Counted from the first letter of the stretch, positions 9,334 through 16,013 are shown. The stretch: 64,000 nucleotides of DNA from Bryobacter sp. (GCA_022843625.1 JALHNH010000004.1:124001-188000), one strand, 5' to 3'. The notes: generated from the sequence alone by a model not told the origin. Made by a program: numbers and translations.

Positions 9334-9647
9334 ATCGCTACTCTGTCGTCGTTATGCCAGAGGTAGAGTCTGGAATCTGAGAAGCCTTTACCTACATTTG
9401 GGAGCGGTCCCCGATTCAAGCTGAGCGATGGCTTAGGCGACTTTATGCCAAGATTGACTCCCTGGAACAATTCTCGGAGCGGTGTGCCTTTGCCCGCGAG
9501 CGGGATTATCTAGAAGAGGAGCTTCGCCAGTTCATCTTTATGTCGCACCGTGTTGTTTTCAAAGTCGACAAACCGGTTGGCACCGTCTACATTCTGCATG
9601 TCCGTCATGCCAAGCAAAGAGCCGTTGGCGAAGCAATAGATGAGTGA
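9330..9647 (+). pseudogene. RelE/ParE-family toxin with premature TGA
   Basis: Starting at the GTG that overlaps the antitoxin stop, the frame reads VNRYSVVVMPEVESGI, then TGA at 9378-9380. It then continues in the same frame as EAFTYIWERSPIQAERWL...YLEEELRQFIF...VGTVYILHVRHAKQR to a TGA at 9645. The complete reading is a textbook ParE/RelE toxin of ~105 codons interrupted only by codon 17. Frame, length and C-terminal HVRHAKQR motif are all preserved, so the lesion is probably recent or is a sequencing error. It is too broken to appear as a single open reading frame. Confidence 0.88.
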
Positions 9648-9727
9648 CGGGCCTTCTGAGTTACTGTCCAGACAGGCGCTAGTGAAGTGTTTGCAGCATG
9701 GCGGACAGTGGAGATCTATCCCAAAAA

Positions 9728-9788
9728 CAGGTAAGCGCTTCGCCGAAGGCCTGATTTTATTGGGTTTTTTGCAAGGTGGAGGTCAGGA
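9728..9788 (+). repeat. Dispersed ~55 bp repeat, copy 3
   Basis: AGGTAAGCGCTTCGCCGAAG, GCCTGATTTTATTGGG, a T6 run, then GCAAGGTGGAGGTCAGG. Nearly identical in its left half to copies 1 and 5. Confidence 0.75.
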
Positions 9789-9819
9789 CTTCCGATAAAC
9801 CCGATAAAGCGCTAGCAAG

Positions 9820-10683
9820 TTACCAGAACTTCGATTTCTGGTTCGCCTGAAGATCCTGCACCAGCATTGCGCCGACATTTCCTGATGCAGCACTAGCCAG
9901 CGCGATAAATCCGTTGCGATTCGCCTTGAGTGCAAAATGATTGAGCGCCCGTGTCAGCGTGGTTGACGGCCCCAAGCCCCCATCGGGATACATTACGGTC
10001 TCGTTTGGCGAAGAGGGCCAACCCGCCTCACTGGCAGCTTGAGCAAAAACCGGCACCGCGGATGGACCGGCTACGGCGTTGGGGTTTAAATGAAAGTTCT
10101 TCAGGAAACCGGGCAGGCCACCCTGAATCTGCTTCAGCAGCGCGCTCACCAGGCAAGTGTCGCCACCGAGATTGGGGGAATTGAGACCGAAATTCGCCGA
10201 TAGGTCGTAGTAAGGAAGTTCCCTGATCGGGCCTTCTGCGGTTGCCTTCAAGCCCAGCCAGCCCGAATTCAGACACTTGCTCAGAGCCATATGACCGGGA
10301 AGATTGGTTAGGGTGAGCGCTCCACTGTTGGAGAAACTAAAGGTAGGGTTCACAAACTCCGCGGGAAAAAGGTTGCAATACTCCTTGTTCAGTTTCTTCA
10401 TCAGCGATTGAGAGCCCTGGTGTGCGGGCAGCACGACAGGGCTTTGCAAAGCGGGCGACCCGCTCCACTTGAGCCACCATTGAATCCATTCTCCGCTGGG
10501 CGGAAGTCCGGATTCGATTGCGGAGCGGCTTCCCGAAGGGGGAGGGGTTGCCATCTTGCTGGCGGCCTTCTTGGCTAACTTGTTTGTCAAGAAGCCAAAG
10601 AGCTTGATATCCAGACTATGATTGGGCTGGCCTGGCCCGATTGGCCGGCCAAGGTCATAAAAAGGCAGCCACAGGATCGCCAT
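9820..10683 (-). CDS. Uncharacterised protein between the two long repeats
   Basis: 287 aa, not recognised. The start is secure: a perfect GGAGGTGA sits six bases before the ATG. The chain has no signal peptide, is rich in Ser, Pro, Gly and Asn, and contains WIQWWLKWSGSP, NLPGHMALSKCLNSGW and LPYYDLSANFG. No enzymatic motif or repeat is seen. It lies exactly between copies A and B of the ~460 bp repeat, suggesting it travels with them or was inserted between them. The very strong ribosome site suggests it is highly translated. The function is unknown. Confidence 0.7.
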   Translation of the reverse strand: MAILWLPFYDLGRPIGPGQPNHSLDIKLFGFLTNKLAKKAASKMATPPPSGSRSAIESGLPPSGEWIQWWLKWSGSPALQSPVVLPAHQGSQSLMKKLNKEYCNLFPAEFVNPTFSFSNSGALTLTNLPGHMALSKCLNSGWLGLKATAEGPIRELPYYDLSANFGLNSPNLGGDTCLVSALLKQIQGGLPGFLKNFHLNPNAVAGPSAVPVFAQAASEAGWPSSPNETVMYPDGGLGPSTTLTRALNHFALKANRNGFIALASAASGNVGAMLVQDLQANQKSKFW

Positions 10684-10689
10684 GAGAAA

Positions 10690-10697
10690 TCACCTCC
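10690..10697 (-). promoter_or_regulatory. Strong Shine-Dalgarno site
   Basis: Read on the minus strand this is GGAGGTGA, a full 8 nt complement to the 16S 3' end, six bases from the ATG at 10683. It is the strongest ribosome site noticed in the window and fixes the start of the uncharacterised 287 aa protein. Confidence 0.85.
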
Positions 10698-10837
10698 ATG
10701 TGCTACTGCGGAATTGGTGGAGACTTTTTCTTGAGAATCTTGGGCCGATTACGAAATTCTGAGACCAGCGGTGGGGCTAGACGTCCAGGGTGATCGCAGA
10801 GCGCAGGCTACAAAGGGTTGGGCCCAGGCCAGATTTC

Positions 10838-10868
10838 GTTGGATTTTCGCAAGGTGCAGATCAGGACA
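10838..10868 (+). repeat. Dispersed repeat, copy 4 (right half only)
   Basis: GTTGGATTTTCGCAAGGTGC followed by AGATCAGGACAT. Only the right half of the short repeat is recognisable; it is joined to the start of long repeat copy B. Confidence 0.55.
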
Positions 10869-11325
10869 TCCCATGAGCCTCTGTGGGTGCTCTTTAGGCA
10901 TTTGGTGAGATGAATGAAAGGCGGAGAGGGGAGACTGGGGAGCGGGAGAAATAGGTTAGGGGCGGTAGGCGGAGAGCGATGCGCCTGGATGGGCTGCGTT
11001 GGTTTGATACGCGATCAGCGGCTGTGCCGTGATGGCAAACTTTGTGCCGCAATTGATGTTTATGCCCAAGCCCTCAGAGGTTGAGGAATGCGAGTCGAAA
11101 TCCGTCGCCGCCCCTTTTCTGGTCAGGATCCATGGGGCCTCCCTAACGTTAAAGGTTCAGCCGAGATTGGCTGTTGAAGTCCGTCTCAAGCGGACTTTGA
11201 TCTCTTTTGACTTCTCCTTTTGGCTTGATTCTGCGCCTGATTTTAGTGGTTGTCAAGGGCTAGTTTTCAGGTATTTATTGGGGGCGGAATCGAGGATCGG
11301 GGCGGGTGTGTTGCCGGGCGAGACG
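10846..11325 (+). repeat. ~460 bp long repeat, copy B
   Basis: Second copy of the element at 8453-8916, same orientation, offset 2,403 bp in the conserved core. The 10684-11443 interval contains nothing else that I can support as a gene. Confidence 0.85.
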
Positions 11326-11443
11326 GCGGGGTCGGTGGAATACAGAGGACGTCCAAATTCTTATTCCAGATAGACTCTCAGGAGGTGCCACTAGCCGTCG
11401 CTTTAGCCCTATCAGCAGGCTTGATATTCAAGAAGTTCGGTGG

Positions 11444-11791
11444 TTAGAGTGGCAAATAGGCGATCCGGCTCAACCACTCCGAGGCAGTTGTAGCAGTTGC
11501 AATTAGGGTTAGATCTTCCACCATTTGGCCTATGCTTACCAAGCGTTGATGGCCGTAAATTACGCCGGCAAACTCAGTGCCCTGCCGCTGGAGGAGCGTA
11601 GCCTCACGGAGCAGGTCGTCATCCTGGGAGATGAGGATTCGGCCGAGGGAAGAGGCGCGTTGTAGGAGCAGGTCGTCGCTTAAGGTATCTGATCTATCTT
11701 GCTGCGCGGTGATGACATCGATCCCACGCAGCCGCAATGCCATGGTGACTGCCCTTGGTACATGGGCGTCCATGTAAAAGGTGACGTTCAA
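11444..11791 (-). CDS. DUF5615 PIN-like toxin
   Basis: 115 aa. Start MNVTFYMDAHVPRAVTMALR, then the family core GIDVITAQQDRSDTLSDDLLLQRA and ILISQDDDLL (conserved acidic residues of a compact PIN-like fold), ending in FAGVIYGHQRLVSIGQMVEDL. DUF5615 proteins are the putative RNase toxins of DUF433/DUF5615 pairs. The gene overlaps its DUF433 partner by 4 nt, the usual antitoxin-then-toxin order. It appears intact. Confidence 0.87.
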   Translation of the reverse strand: MNVTFYMDAHVPRAVTMALRLRGIDVITAQQDRSDTLSDDLLLQRASSLGRILISQDDDLLREATLLQRQGTEFAGVIYGHQRLVSIGQMVEDLTLIATATTASEWLSRIAYLPL

Positions 11792-12111
11792 CGGGCTCGT
11801 TTCAAGTCGCTCAATCTTTGTTGTAAGGCGGGATCAGATGCCTTCATCGCCAAGGCCATCGACTCTTGTTGTGTCCGTGCCATTTGCGCATCGAGAGCTG
11901 ACTGATTTTCGTAGTAGTAGGTCAATGCGCCGTGAATTTGAGCTAGAGAGAGGTGGGGATGCTGAAAGTGAATTTCTTCCGGGCTCCAGCCATGGGCCAG
12001 TTTGTCGAGGACTACTTCAACTACCTTTACGTTTGTGCCTGCAAGCCAAGCCACACCGCTTGAGTCAATCTCAATTTGAGTTGCGAAGATGGCCGTCATG
12101 ATTTCAAGCAT
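11788..12111 (-). CDS. DUF433-family antitoxin
   Basis: 107 aa (a second ATG at 12099 is also possible). The core IEIDSSGVAWLAGTNVKVVEVVLDK and HGWSPEEIHFQHPHLSLAQIHGALTYYYEN is the DUF433 winged-helix signature. A long charged C-terminal helix (NQSALDAQMARTQQ onward) probably wraps the toxin. It is translationally coupled to the DUF5615 gene and is presumably a DNA-binding autorepressor and antidote. Confidence 0.86.
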   Translation of the reverse strand: MLEIMTAIFATQIEIDSSGVAWLAGTNVKVVEVVLDKLAHGWSPEEIHFQHPHLSLAQIHGALTYYYENQSALDAQMARTQQESMALAMKASDPALQQRLSDLKRAR

Positions 12112-12127
12112 ATCGGAAATGAGAGTC

Positions 12128-12177
12128 TGCGGGGCTTTGAGCTGATGAGTGAAGAAGAATTCTAGAAAGCAGCGGAT
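12128..12177 (+). pseudogene. Decayed fragment of a ParD-type antitoxin gene
   Basis: Bases 12141-12177 match 13451-13487 inside the intact ParD-like gene with one mismatch (37 nt). Upstream GGGCTTTGA also matches if 6 nt are deleted. The single mismatch turns the Trp codon of SEEEFWKAAD into TAG. There is no start codon or flanking homology, so this is a relic. Nothing else was found in 12112-12303. Confidence 0.75.
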
Positions 12178-12303
12178 TTTTCGCGTGTGCGAAATGCAGA
12201 CTTGGCCAGGTTTACGGTAGATCGTTTGATGGGGATGCTGAATCGCAGACTGCTTGCCTGAGGCGGGCTATGAGCCAAACGGCGTAAATGCTTCGAGTTG
12301 TCG

Positions 12304-12714
12304 TCAGTCGATAAAGAGCAGGGGATCGACTTGAAAGAAGGCACCTAGTTTCTTTGCCATTTCCCGGCTGATGCCTCGCTTGCCGGAAAGCAGTTGGCTG
12401 ACATAGGCTCGACCGCCAGCCACTGGGGCGAGGTCAATGGGCTTCAAGCCACGGTCCTCGAGGAGTAGGGCGAGGACATCCGCCGCCCGCGCTTCCTCGC
12501 CAAAAAGAGGTTTCTCGCGGTCGTATGCTGCAAGCAGAGCACCAAGCAATTCGCCATAGGCTCTAAGTTCACTGGTGGCATTCCTGTCGCTGTCGATCGC
12601 CTCCAGCTCACTGGCAAGCCGGTCGTATTCTGCATCGCTTGTAATCGCGCGAGGTACCCTGACCGCCAGCAATTGGCCGTAAAGGGCATTATCCACAATC
12701 GTTAGCTGTTCCAT
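12304..12714 (-). CDS. HigA-type XRE antitoxin (no HigB beside it)
   Basis: 136 aa. The start at 12714 (MEQLTIVDNALYGQLL) fits the family; the longer frame to 12819 is not conserved. The N-terminal half is the acidic HigA extension (EYDRLASELEAI). The C-terminal half is a Cro/C1 helix-turn-helix: VLALLLEDRGLKPIDLAPVA, then RAYVSQLLSGKRGISREMAKKL and a final VDPLLFID. HigA normally follows a HigB RNase gene. Here the upstream neighbour is another antitoxin-like gene and no toxin is visible, so it is an orphan antitoxin or regulator. Confidence 0.85.
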   Translation of the reverse strand: MEQLTIVDNALYGQLLAVRVPRAITSDAEYDRLASELEAIDSDRNATSELRAYGELLGALLAAYDREKPLFGEEARAADVLALLLEDRGLKPIDLAPVAGGRAYVSQLLSGKRGISREMAKKLGAFFQVDPLLFID

Positions 12715-12764
12715 TGCATCTACCCTTTCGTGTCGTATTCGGCTGGTACCGGCGGCGACGAGCA

Positions 12765-13094
12765 TCAGGCTCCTGCGATGTCGCGGTGCATTTTGCGCTC
12801 TAGTTCGAGATCTTCCCAAGAGTAAGCGAGATCGATGCCATGGTCCTTGAGGAAGCGGTCCCGGGATAAACGGGTGAGCCGCAGGAATTGCCCGAGCTCG
12901 GCTTCTGTACTGAGGCCCTGCCGGTGGGCTTCGAGAACCAAGGCTGCGTCGAGTTGGATTTGAGCTATTTCGCGGGCTTTTCGGAGTTCGTCGGAAGGCA
13001 TGGTGGCAAGGCTTTCTTCAAAGCGCTTTTGGATGCTCTGCTGTCTTTCAGTCGGCATCGCCTGGATGAGCTCGCTGAACTTGCGGGTTGGCAT
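12765..13094 (-). CDS. Antitoxin-like protein, apparent HigA N-terminus / UPF0175 C-terminus hybrid
   Basis: 109 aa. Residues 1-50 (RKFSELIQAMPTERQQSIQK, MPSDELRKAREIAQIQL) look like the N-terminus of RelE-associated XRE antitoxins, but the helix-turn-helix expected next is missing. Residues 56-100 (GLSTEAELGQFLRLTRLSRD, then FLKDHGIDLAYSWEDLE) instead look like the C-terminal half of UPF0175 antitoxins. It lies 50 nt upstream of the HigA gene. I read it as a recombinant antitoxin. The family match is by eye and moderately certain. Confidence 0.6.
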   Translation of the reverse strand: MPTRKFSELIQAMPTERQQSIQKRFEESLATMPSDELRKAREIAQIQLDAALVLEAHRQGLSTEAELGQFLRLTRLSRDRFLKDHGIDLAYSWEDLELERKMHRDIAGA

Positions 13095-13265
13095 TGTGTG
13101 CTTCCTTCCATTTTCAATTGTTTCAGATCTTGGTCAAATCCCTTGCCGGCAATTGGCACTAGCGGGGGAGAGCGGGCGGAATGCGATTCGATGGGCCGAG
13201 TGTTGGGGAGTTGATGGCGGGATTTCAATAGGCTAGGCTGAGAGTGTCTGACAAGGAGTACAAAT

Positions 13266-13538
13266 ATGGCTTTAGTGATCAGCGAAAGATTGGAAAAGCG
13301 GATTCAGGCGGTTGTCGACGCGGGGGTATTCTCTACGCCGGAACTGGCTCTCGAGGCTGCAGTTGAATTGGTAGAGGCCGCAGCGGAAAACGATTTCGAG
13401 GGAAGCCATGAAGAGTTGGGAGCACTTCTGAAGCAGGGCTTTGATTCCAAGCTGATGAGTGAAGAAGAATTCTGGAAAGCAGCGGATGCTGAGATCGAGG
13501 AGATGTTTGCCGTTCGGGCTGCAGACCGGAAGGCGTGA
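13266..13538 (+). CDS. ParD-like ribbon-helix-helix antitoxin
   Basis: 90 aa with an AAGGAG ribosome site nine bases before the ATG. The N-terminal MALVISERLEKRIQAVVDAG and FSTPELALEAAVELVE form a CopG/ParD-type RHH domain. The C-terminal half (LKQGFDSKLMSEEEFWKAAD) is the toxin-binding tail. The ParE partner that should follow is reduced to its first residues (13507-13566). A decayed copy of the tail region lies at 12128-12177. Confidence 0.85.
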   Translation: MALVISERLEKRIQAVVDAGVFSTPELALEAAVELVEAAAENDFEGSHEELGALLKQGFDSKLMSEEEFWKAADAEIEEMFAVRAADRKA

Positions 13539-13566
13539 ACTTGTTTACAGCGCCGCCGCACTCCAG
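13507..13566 (+). pseudogene. Truncated ParE toxin (N-terminal remnant)
   Basis: In a frame overlapping the ParD stop, the DNA reads RRELVYSAAALQDL, the opening strand-helix of ParE toxins. Family similarity stops abruptly around 13566 and runs into the 3' end of the opposite-strand DUF3368 gene (stop at 13602). A TTG at 13507 is the likely original start. The toxin has lost at least 80% of its length. Confidence 0.65.
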
Positions 13567-13601
13567 GATTTGTCGCTCAGCGCGTCCTGTTGGCCCGAAG
13601 C

Positions 13602-14093
13602 TCATTCCCCTGCCGCGTCGAGGAAGGCCTTCTCAAGCGCTGCGGTTAAGAAGAAGCGGGTTCTTGAACGAAGTAAATTCAGTTCTGGTTTCACTGCCTC
13701 GATCGTTCCCAGCTCTTTTGCCTTGAGCAGGATACCCAAAGTTCCTGTTACTGTCAGCCCTGCTTGTGTTGCCAGGGCTCGTCCTTCTCGCTCATCCAGA
13801 ATAATGAGTTGTGCATTGAGGTCGACCGCCAACGCAATTGCTTCAGCCTCGCCTTGGTGGACCTGCTGCAACAAGATCGATTTCAAATGAGTCTCGGGTA
13901 GAGTTCCTACGCAGAGCCAGCCATCATCGTAGGCGGCTTCAATCGATGCGCGAGCTTCACTCGATGGGTGTCGCTCTAACTCGTTCTTGACGGCATTTGG
14001 AATCCAAAGCTTGGGAAACTGAACCTTGAGCAGACCGAGGCGATCGATGTGAGCGAGGTTGGAGATCGGCGAAGTATTACTGACCGCGAGCAT
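13602..14093 (-). CDS. DUF3368 PIN-domain toxin
   Basis: 163 aa PIN-like putative ribonuclease. It has the SNTSPISNL N-terminus, HQGEAEAIALAVDL with the central acidic pair, LIILDEREGRALA with the C-terminal acidic cluster, then VTGTLGILLKAKELG, all characteristic of DUF3368. It overlaps its UPF0175 antitoxin by 17 nt in the usual antitoxin-toxin order and appears intact. Its 3' end is where the ParE remnant breaks off, so the insertion or recombination of this module probably truncated parE. Confidence 0.88.
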   Translation of the reverse strand: MLAVSNTSPISNLAHIDRLGLLKVQFPKLWIPNAVKNELERHPSSEARASIEAAYDDGWLCVGTLPETHLKSILLQQVHQGEAEAIALAVDLNAQLIILDEREGRALATQAGLTVTGTLGILLKAKELGTIEAVKPELNLLRSRTRFFLTAALEKAFLDAAGE

Positions 14094-14331
14094 ATTCGAG
14101 GTCTTGGGCCAGATCTTGCTCGGTGTAGTGTCGCGGGATGTTGCGCGCGCCAGTTAGATCGGCGAAGGCAAAGCGCGTTAATTCTGCCAACTCGGCGGCC
14201 TTGCCGAAGGAAAGAATGCCCTGCGCGTATAGCGCTAGTGCCAGCTCCACGCGGAGGCGCGGCTCGATCTCGGTGATTGGCAGTCGGATGCTGCTGGCAA
14301 TCGACTCCGGTATGTCGAGGTGATAGGTCAT
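14077..14331 (-). CDS. UPF0175-family antitoxin
   Basis: 84 aa. The core is RVELALALYAQGILSFGKAAELAELTR with the C-terminal YTEQDLAQDLEYARG, matching UPF0175 proteins that pair with DUF3368 toxins. It probably binds DNA through the GKAAELAELTR helix-turn-helix-like segment. It overlaps DUF3368 downstream and the DUF433 gene upstream (4 nt), so three antitoxin/toxin genes form one transcript. Confidence 0.87.
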   Translation of the reverse strand: MTYHLDIPESIASSIRLPITEIEPRLRVELALALYAQGILSFGKAAELAELTRFAFADLTGARNIPRHYTEQDLAQDLEYARGQ

Positions 14332-14600
14332 GCGAACACTTTCATTCTAGCGTCAGCGAGGAAGCGCATTTCAGCAGGGATCGGAAAGGCTTTGTATTCG
14401 TGTGCCAGTTCGCTCGGGTAGGACAGACAGGAGAGGATGTCTTCGCGGGTGAGGCCAGGGTAGCTCGCGAGGAGTTCCTGCTCAGACTGGCCGGCGGCGA
14501 GTTGTTCGAGTATGAACTCGACGGCCAGGCGGGTTCCGCGGATGACAGGTTTTCCGGCCAGGATCTCGGGATCGGCGGTAATGCGCTCAAAGGGCGGCAT
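14328..14600 (-). CDS. DUF433 antitoxin with a DUF5615-like start fused to its C-terminus
   Basis: 90 aa. The first 70 residues (MPPFERITADPEILAGKPVI, RGTRLAVEFILEQLA, YPGLTREDILSCL) are a standard DUF433 antitoxin. The last 13 (MRFLADARMKVFA) resemble the first residues of DUF5615 toxins, which typically open M-R/K-F-L-A-D. The expected toxin gene is absent and a UPF0175/DUF3368 pair follows instead. The simplest reading is that a deletion removed the antitoxin stop and nearly all of the toxin. Confidence 0.8.
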   Translation of the reverse strand: MPPFERITADPEILAGKPVIRGTRLAVEFILEQLAAGQSEQELLASYPGLTREDILSCLSYPSELAHEYKAFPIPAEMRFLADARMKVFA

Positions 14601-14880
14601 GTCCTCAGTCTAGATTGCGGGGGATCGTTTGGGAATCGGTTGAGGCGCAGCAGGCGGTTGTCGTCACGCAATGGCAAGACTTCCTCTGCTGGCTGGCAGT
14701 ATTTTGGGTTGATGGCTGGGTGATGGAGAAGGAAAATGCTCGACCTGTCCCTCGCGGAATTTTGCAAAATTTGATGATTTTTGGAATTTGGGTGGGTGGT
14801 GCCTAAGTTGTTGTTAAAGCAAGAGATAGCAATCGTTTTGCTGCTTCACGGTTTCGAGGGTTCCGAACGGAGAACAGGGA

Positions 14881-14980
14881 AGGGCTTCGCCGGAGGCCTG
14901 ATTTTATTGGGGATTTTGCAAGGTGCAGATCAGGCTGACCACTTGGCCAGATCAGGCTGACCACTTGGCGACCACTTGGC
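14881..14980 (+). repeat. Dispersed ~55 bp repeat copy 5 with tandem extension
   Basis: GGGCTTCGCCGGAGGCCTGA, TTTTATTGGGGATTTTGCAAG, then a 22 bp unit (starting CAGATCAGGC) present at 14926-14947 and exactly again at 14948-14969, followed by a third partial unit (GACCACTTGGC, 14970-14980). GCCTGAT (14896-14902) and ATCAGGC (14929-14935) can pair as a 7 bp stem. The rest of 14601-14984 has no supportable gene. Confidence 0.8.
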
Positions 14981-14984
14981 TTTC

Positions 14985-15518
14985 CTATTTTCTTCGACGC
15001 GGTTTCTTTTTCTCAACCGGGGCAGGCGCAGTCTCATCTTGGGTCTTCATTCCATGAGGTATGGTCTTAATCTTCAGAAGCGCAATAATGATCGGCACAA
15101 TTGAGCCACTGCCAAACAAGAACCCGACCCACACATGCCCAAGATAAATACTTAGCCCTGCTACCACGAGAGCGATAGTCGTTATTACAGTTGTACAGTA
15201 TTGTCCCCTTCGGGCTTCGGCAAAGTCGCTTGAAATTATGAGTGTTTCTGAAGCTCGGCGGTGGGCACCTTCAGCTTCAGTCATTTGCAGAATTCGCTCT
15301 GCAGCACCAGGGACACATTCTTCGTAGCCTCTTAGAATGCTCGGATGCGGCAAGGGACCCGAGAAATGCTGCTCTACATGTACTTGAGCGCCTCGCAAGA
15401 CACCATTAGGTCGAGGAACTCTTTCTACTTCAGTCTCTGGATTTGTCGGGGCTTTTTCTGAATGGCCGCTGTTCGCCTGATGGGAAGGACCGTTGGGAGG
15501 TTGGGTAGGTGTTGACAT
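14985..15518 (-). CDS. DUF2335-family membrane protein
   Basis: 177 aa. The DUF2335 signature is HFSGPLPHPSILRGYEECVP followed by GAAERILQMTEAE, then two adjacent transmembrane helices (TVITTIALVVAGLSIYLG and WVGFLFGSGSIVPIIIALL) and a basic tail ending KKKPRRRK. The Pro-rich N-terminus is variable. DUF2335 proteins are small membrane proteins, holin-like in layout, often found in accessory regions next to a short partner protein, as here. The function is not established. Confidence 0.85.
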   Translation of the reverse strand: MSTPTQPPNGPSHQANSGHSEKAPTNPETEVERVPRPNGVLRGAQVHVEQHFSGPLPHPSILRGYEECVPGAAERILQMTEAEGAHRRASETLIISSDFAEARRGQYCTTVITTIALVVAGLSIYLGHVWVGFLFGSGSIVPIIIALLKIKTIPHGMKTQDETAPAPVEKKKPRRRK

Positions 15519-15735
15519 CTAGTGCAAACTTTTCCGATGCAACCTTAATATCAGCTCCAACTCTAGCCATATCCTGTGCGATAGCTTCCTCTGCACTGCG
15601 GGTGATAATCTTTGATTGCAACTCGAAAGTTCGATTTGCAGCAGTCGCTGGATAAATGCTCGCAATGGACGAGAAACCGCGAATGAAGCTCTTCTTCTGA
15701 TTGCTTGTCATATAGTATTTGACGTTCGTAGCCAT
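15430..15735 (-). CDS. Short partner protein of DUF2335 gene
   Basis: 101 aa from the ATG at 15735 (an ATG six codons upstream is possible). It overlaps the DUF2335 gene by 89 nt. The FIRGFSSIASIYPA segment and QDMARVGADIKVASEKF resemble small proteins that precede DUF2335 genes elsewhere (an FGSVLxIxP motif followed by a D-W/M-x-x-VG-x-D helix). The recurring association suggests a functional pair. The last ~30 residues, inside the overlap, are low complexity. No function known. Confidence 0.6.
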   Translation of the reverse strand: MATNVKYYMTSNQKKSFIRGFSSIASIYPATAANRTFELQSKIITRSAEEAIAQDMARVGADIKVASEKFALDVNTYPTSQRSFPSGEQRPFRKSPDKSRD

Positions 15736-15980
15736 TTTGGGTTGCCTAGCCATTAGTAGTATCGGCGAAACAACGAAAAAAATAAGCTACAACGCCGAAA
15801 TGATATCACTTTTCGCCACCAGCGCCAACAACTACAGGCAACCCCGAACGTCAATCCGCCTTCAATTGAAGCGATGCTGGAATGCGGACAGATGGCAAGG
15901 ATTCAGTCGTTAAACCCAAACAAGCGGCTCCCTGCTTCAAGTGCAATGGTAATTTTGAATGGAGCATCGGTTGAATCCAA

Positions 15981-16013
15981 GCAACAAGGGTGCTTGTCCG
16001 GCACCCTTGTTGC
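15981..16013 (-). terminator. Strong hairpin downstream of gapA
   Basis: GCAACAAGGGTGC (15981-15993) pairs perfectly with GCACCCTTGTTGC (16001-16013) around a 7 nt loop. It sits 16 nt past the gapA stop. No T-run follows on the gapA strand, so termination may be Rho-assisted or the hairpin may serve as a 3' stabiliser. It is symmetrical and could act on either strand. Confidence 0.8.

Noticed and set aside
9378..9380. TGA as a selenocysteine codon in the RelE-like gene
   Set aside because: RelE/ParE toxins have no selenocysteine at this place and no SECIS-like hairpin is evident; a nonsense mutation or error is simpler.
12304..12819. Longer 171 aa version of the HigA-like protein
   Set aside because: The first 35 residues are Arg-rich and unlike the family; MEQLTIVDNALYGQLL at 12714 is the natural start.
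7500..16000. Prophage or transposon in the TA island
   Set aside because: No integrase, transposase, capsid, portal or IS-type inverted ends were found; only repeats and TA genes.
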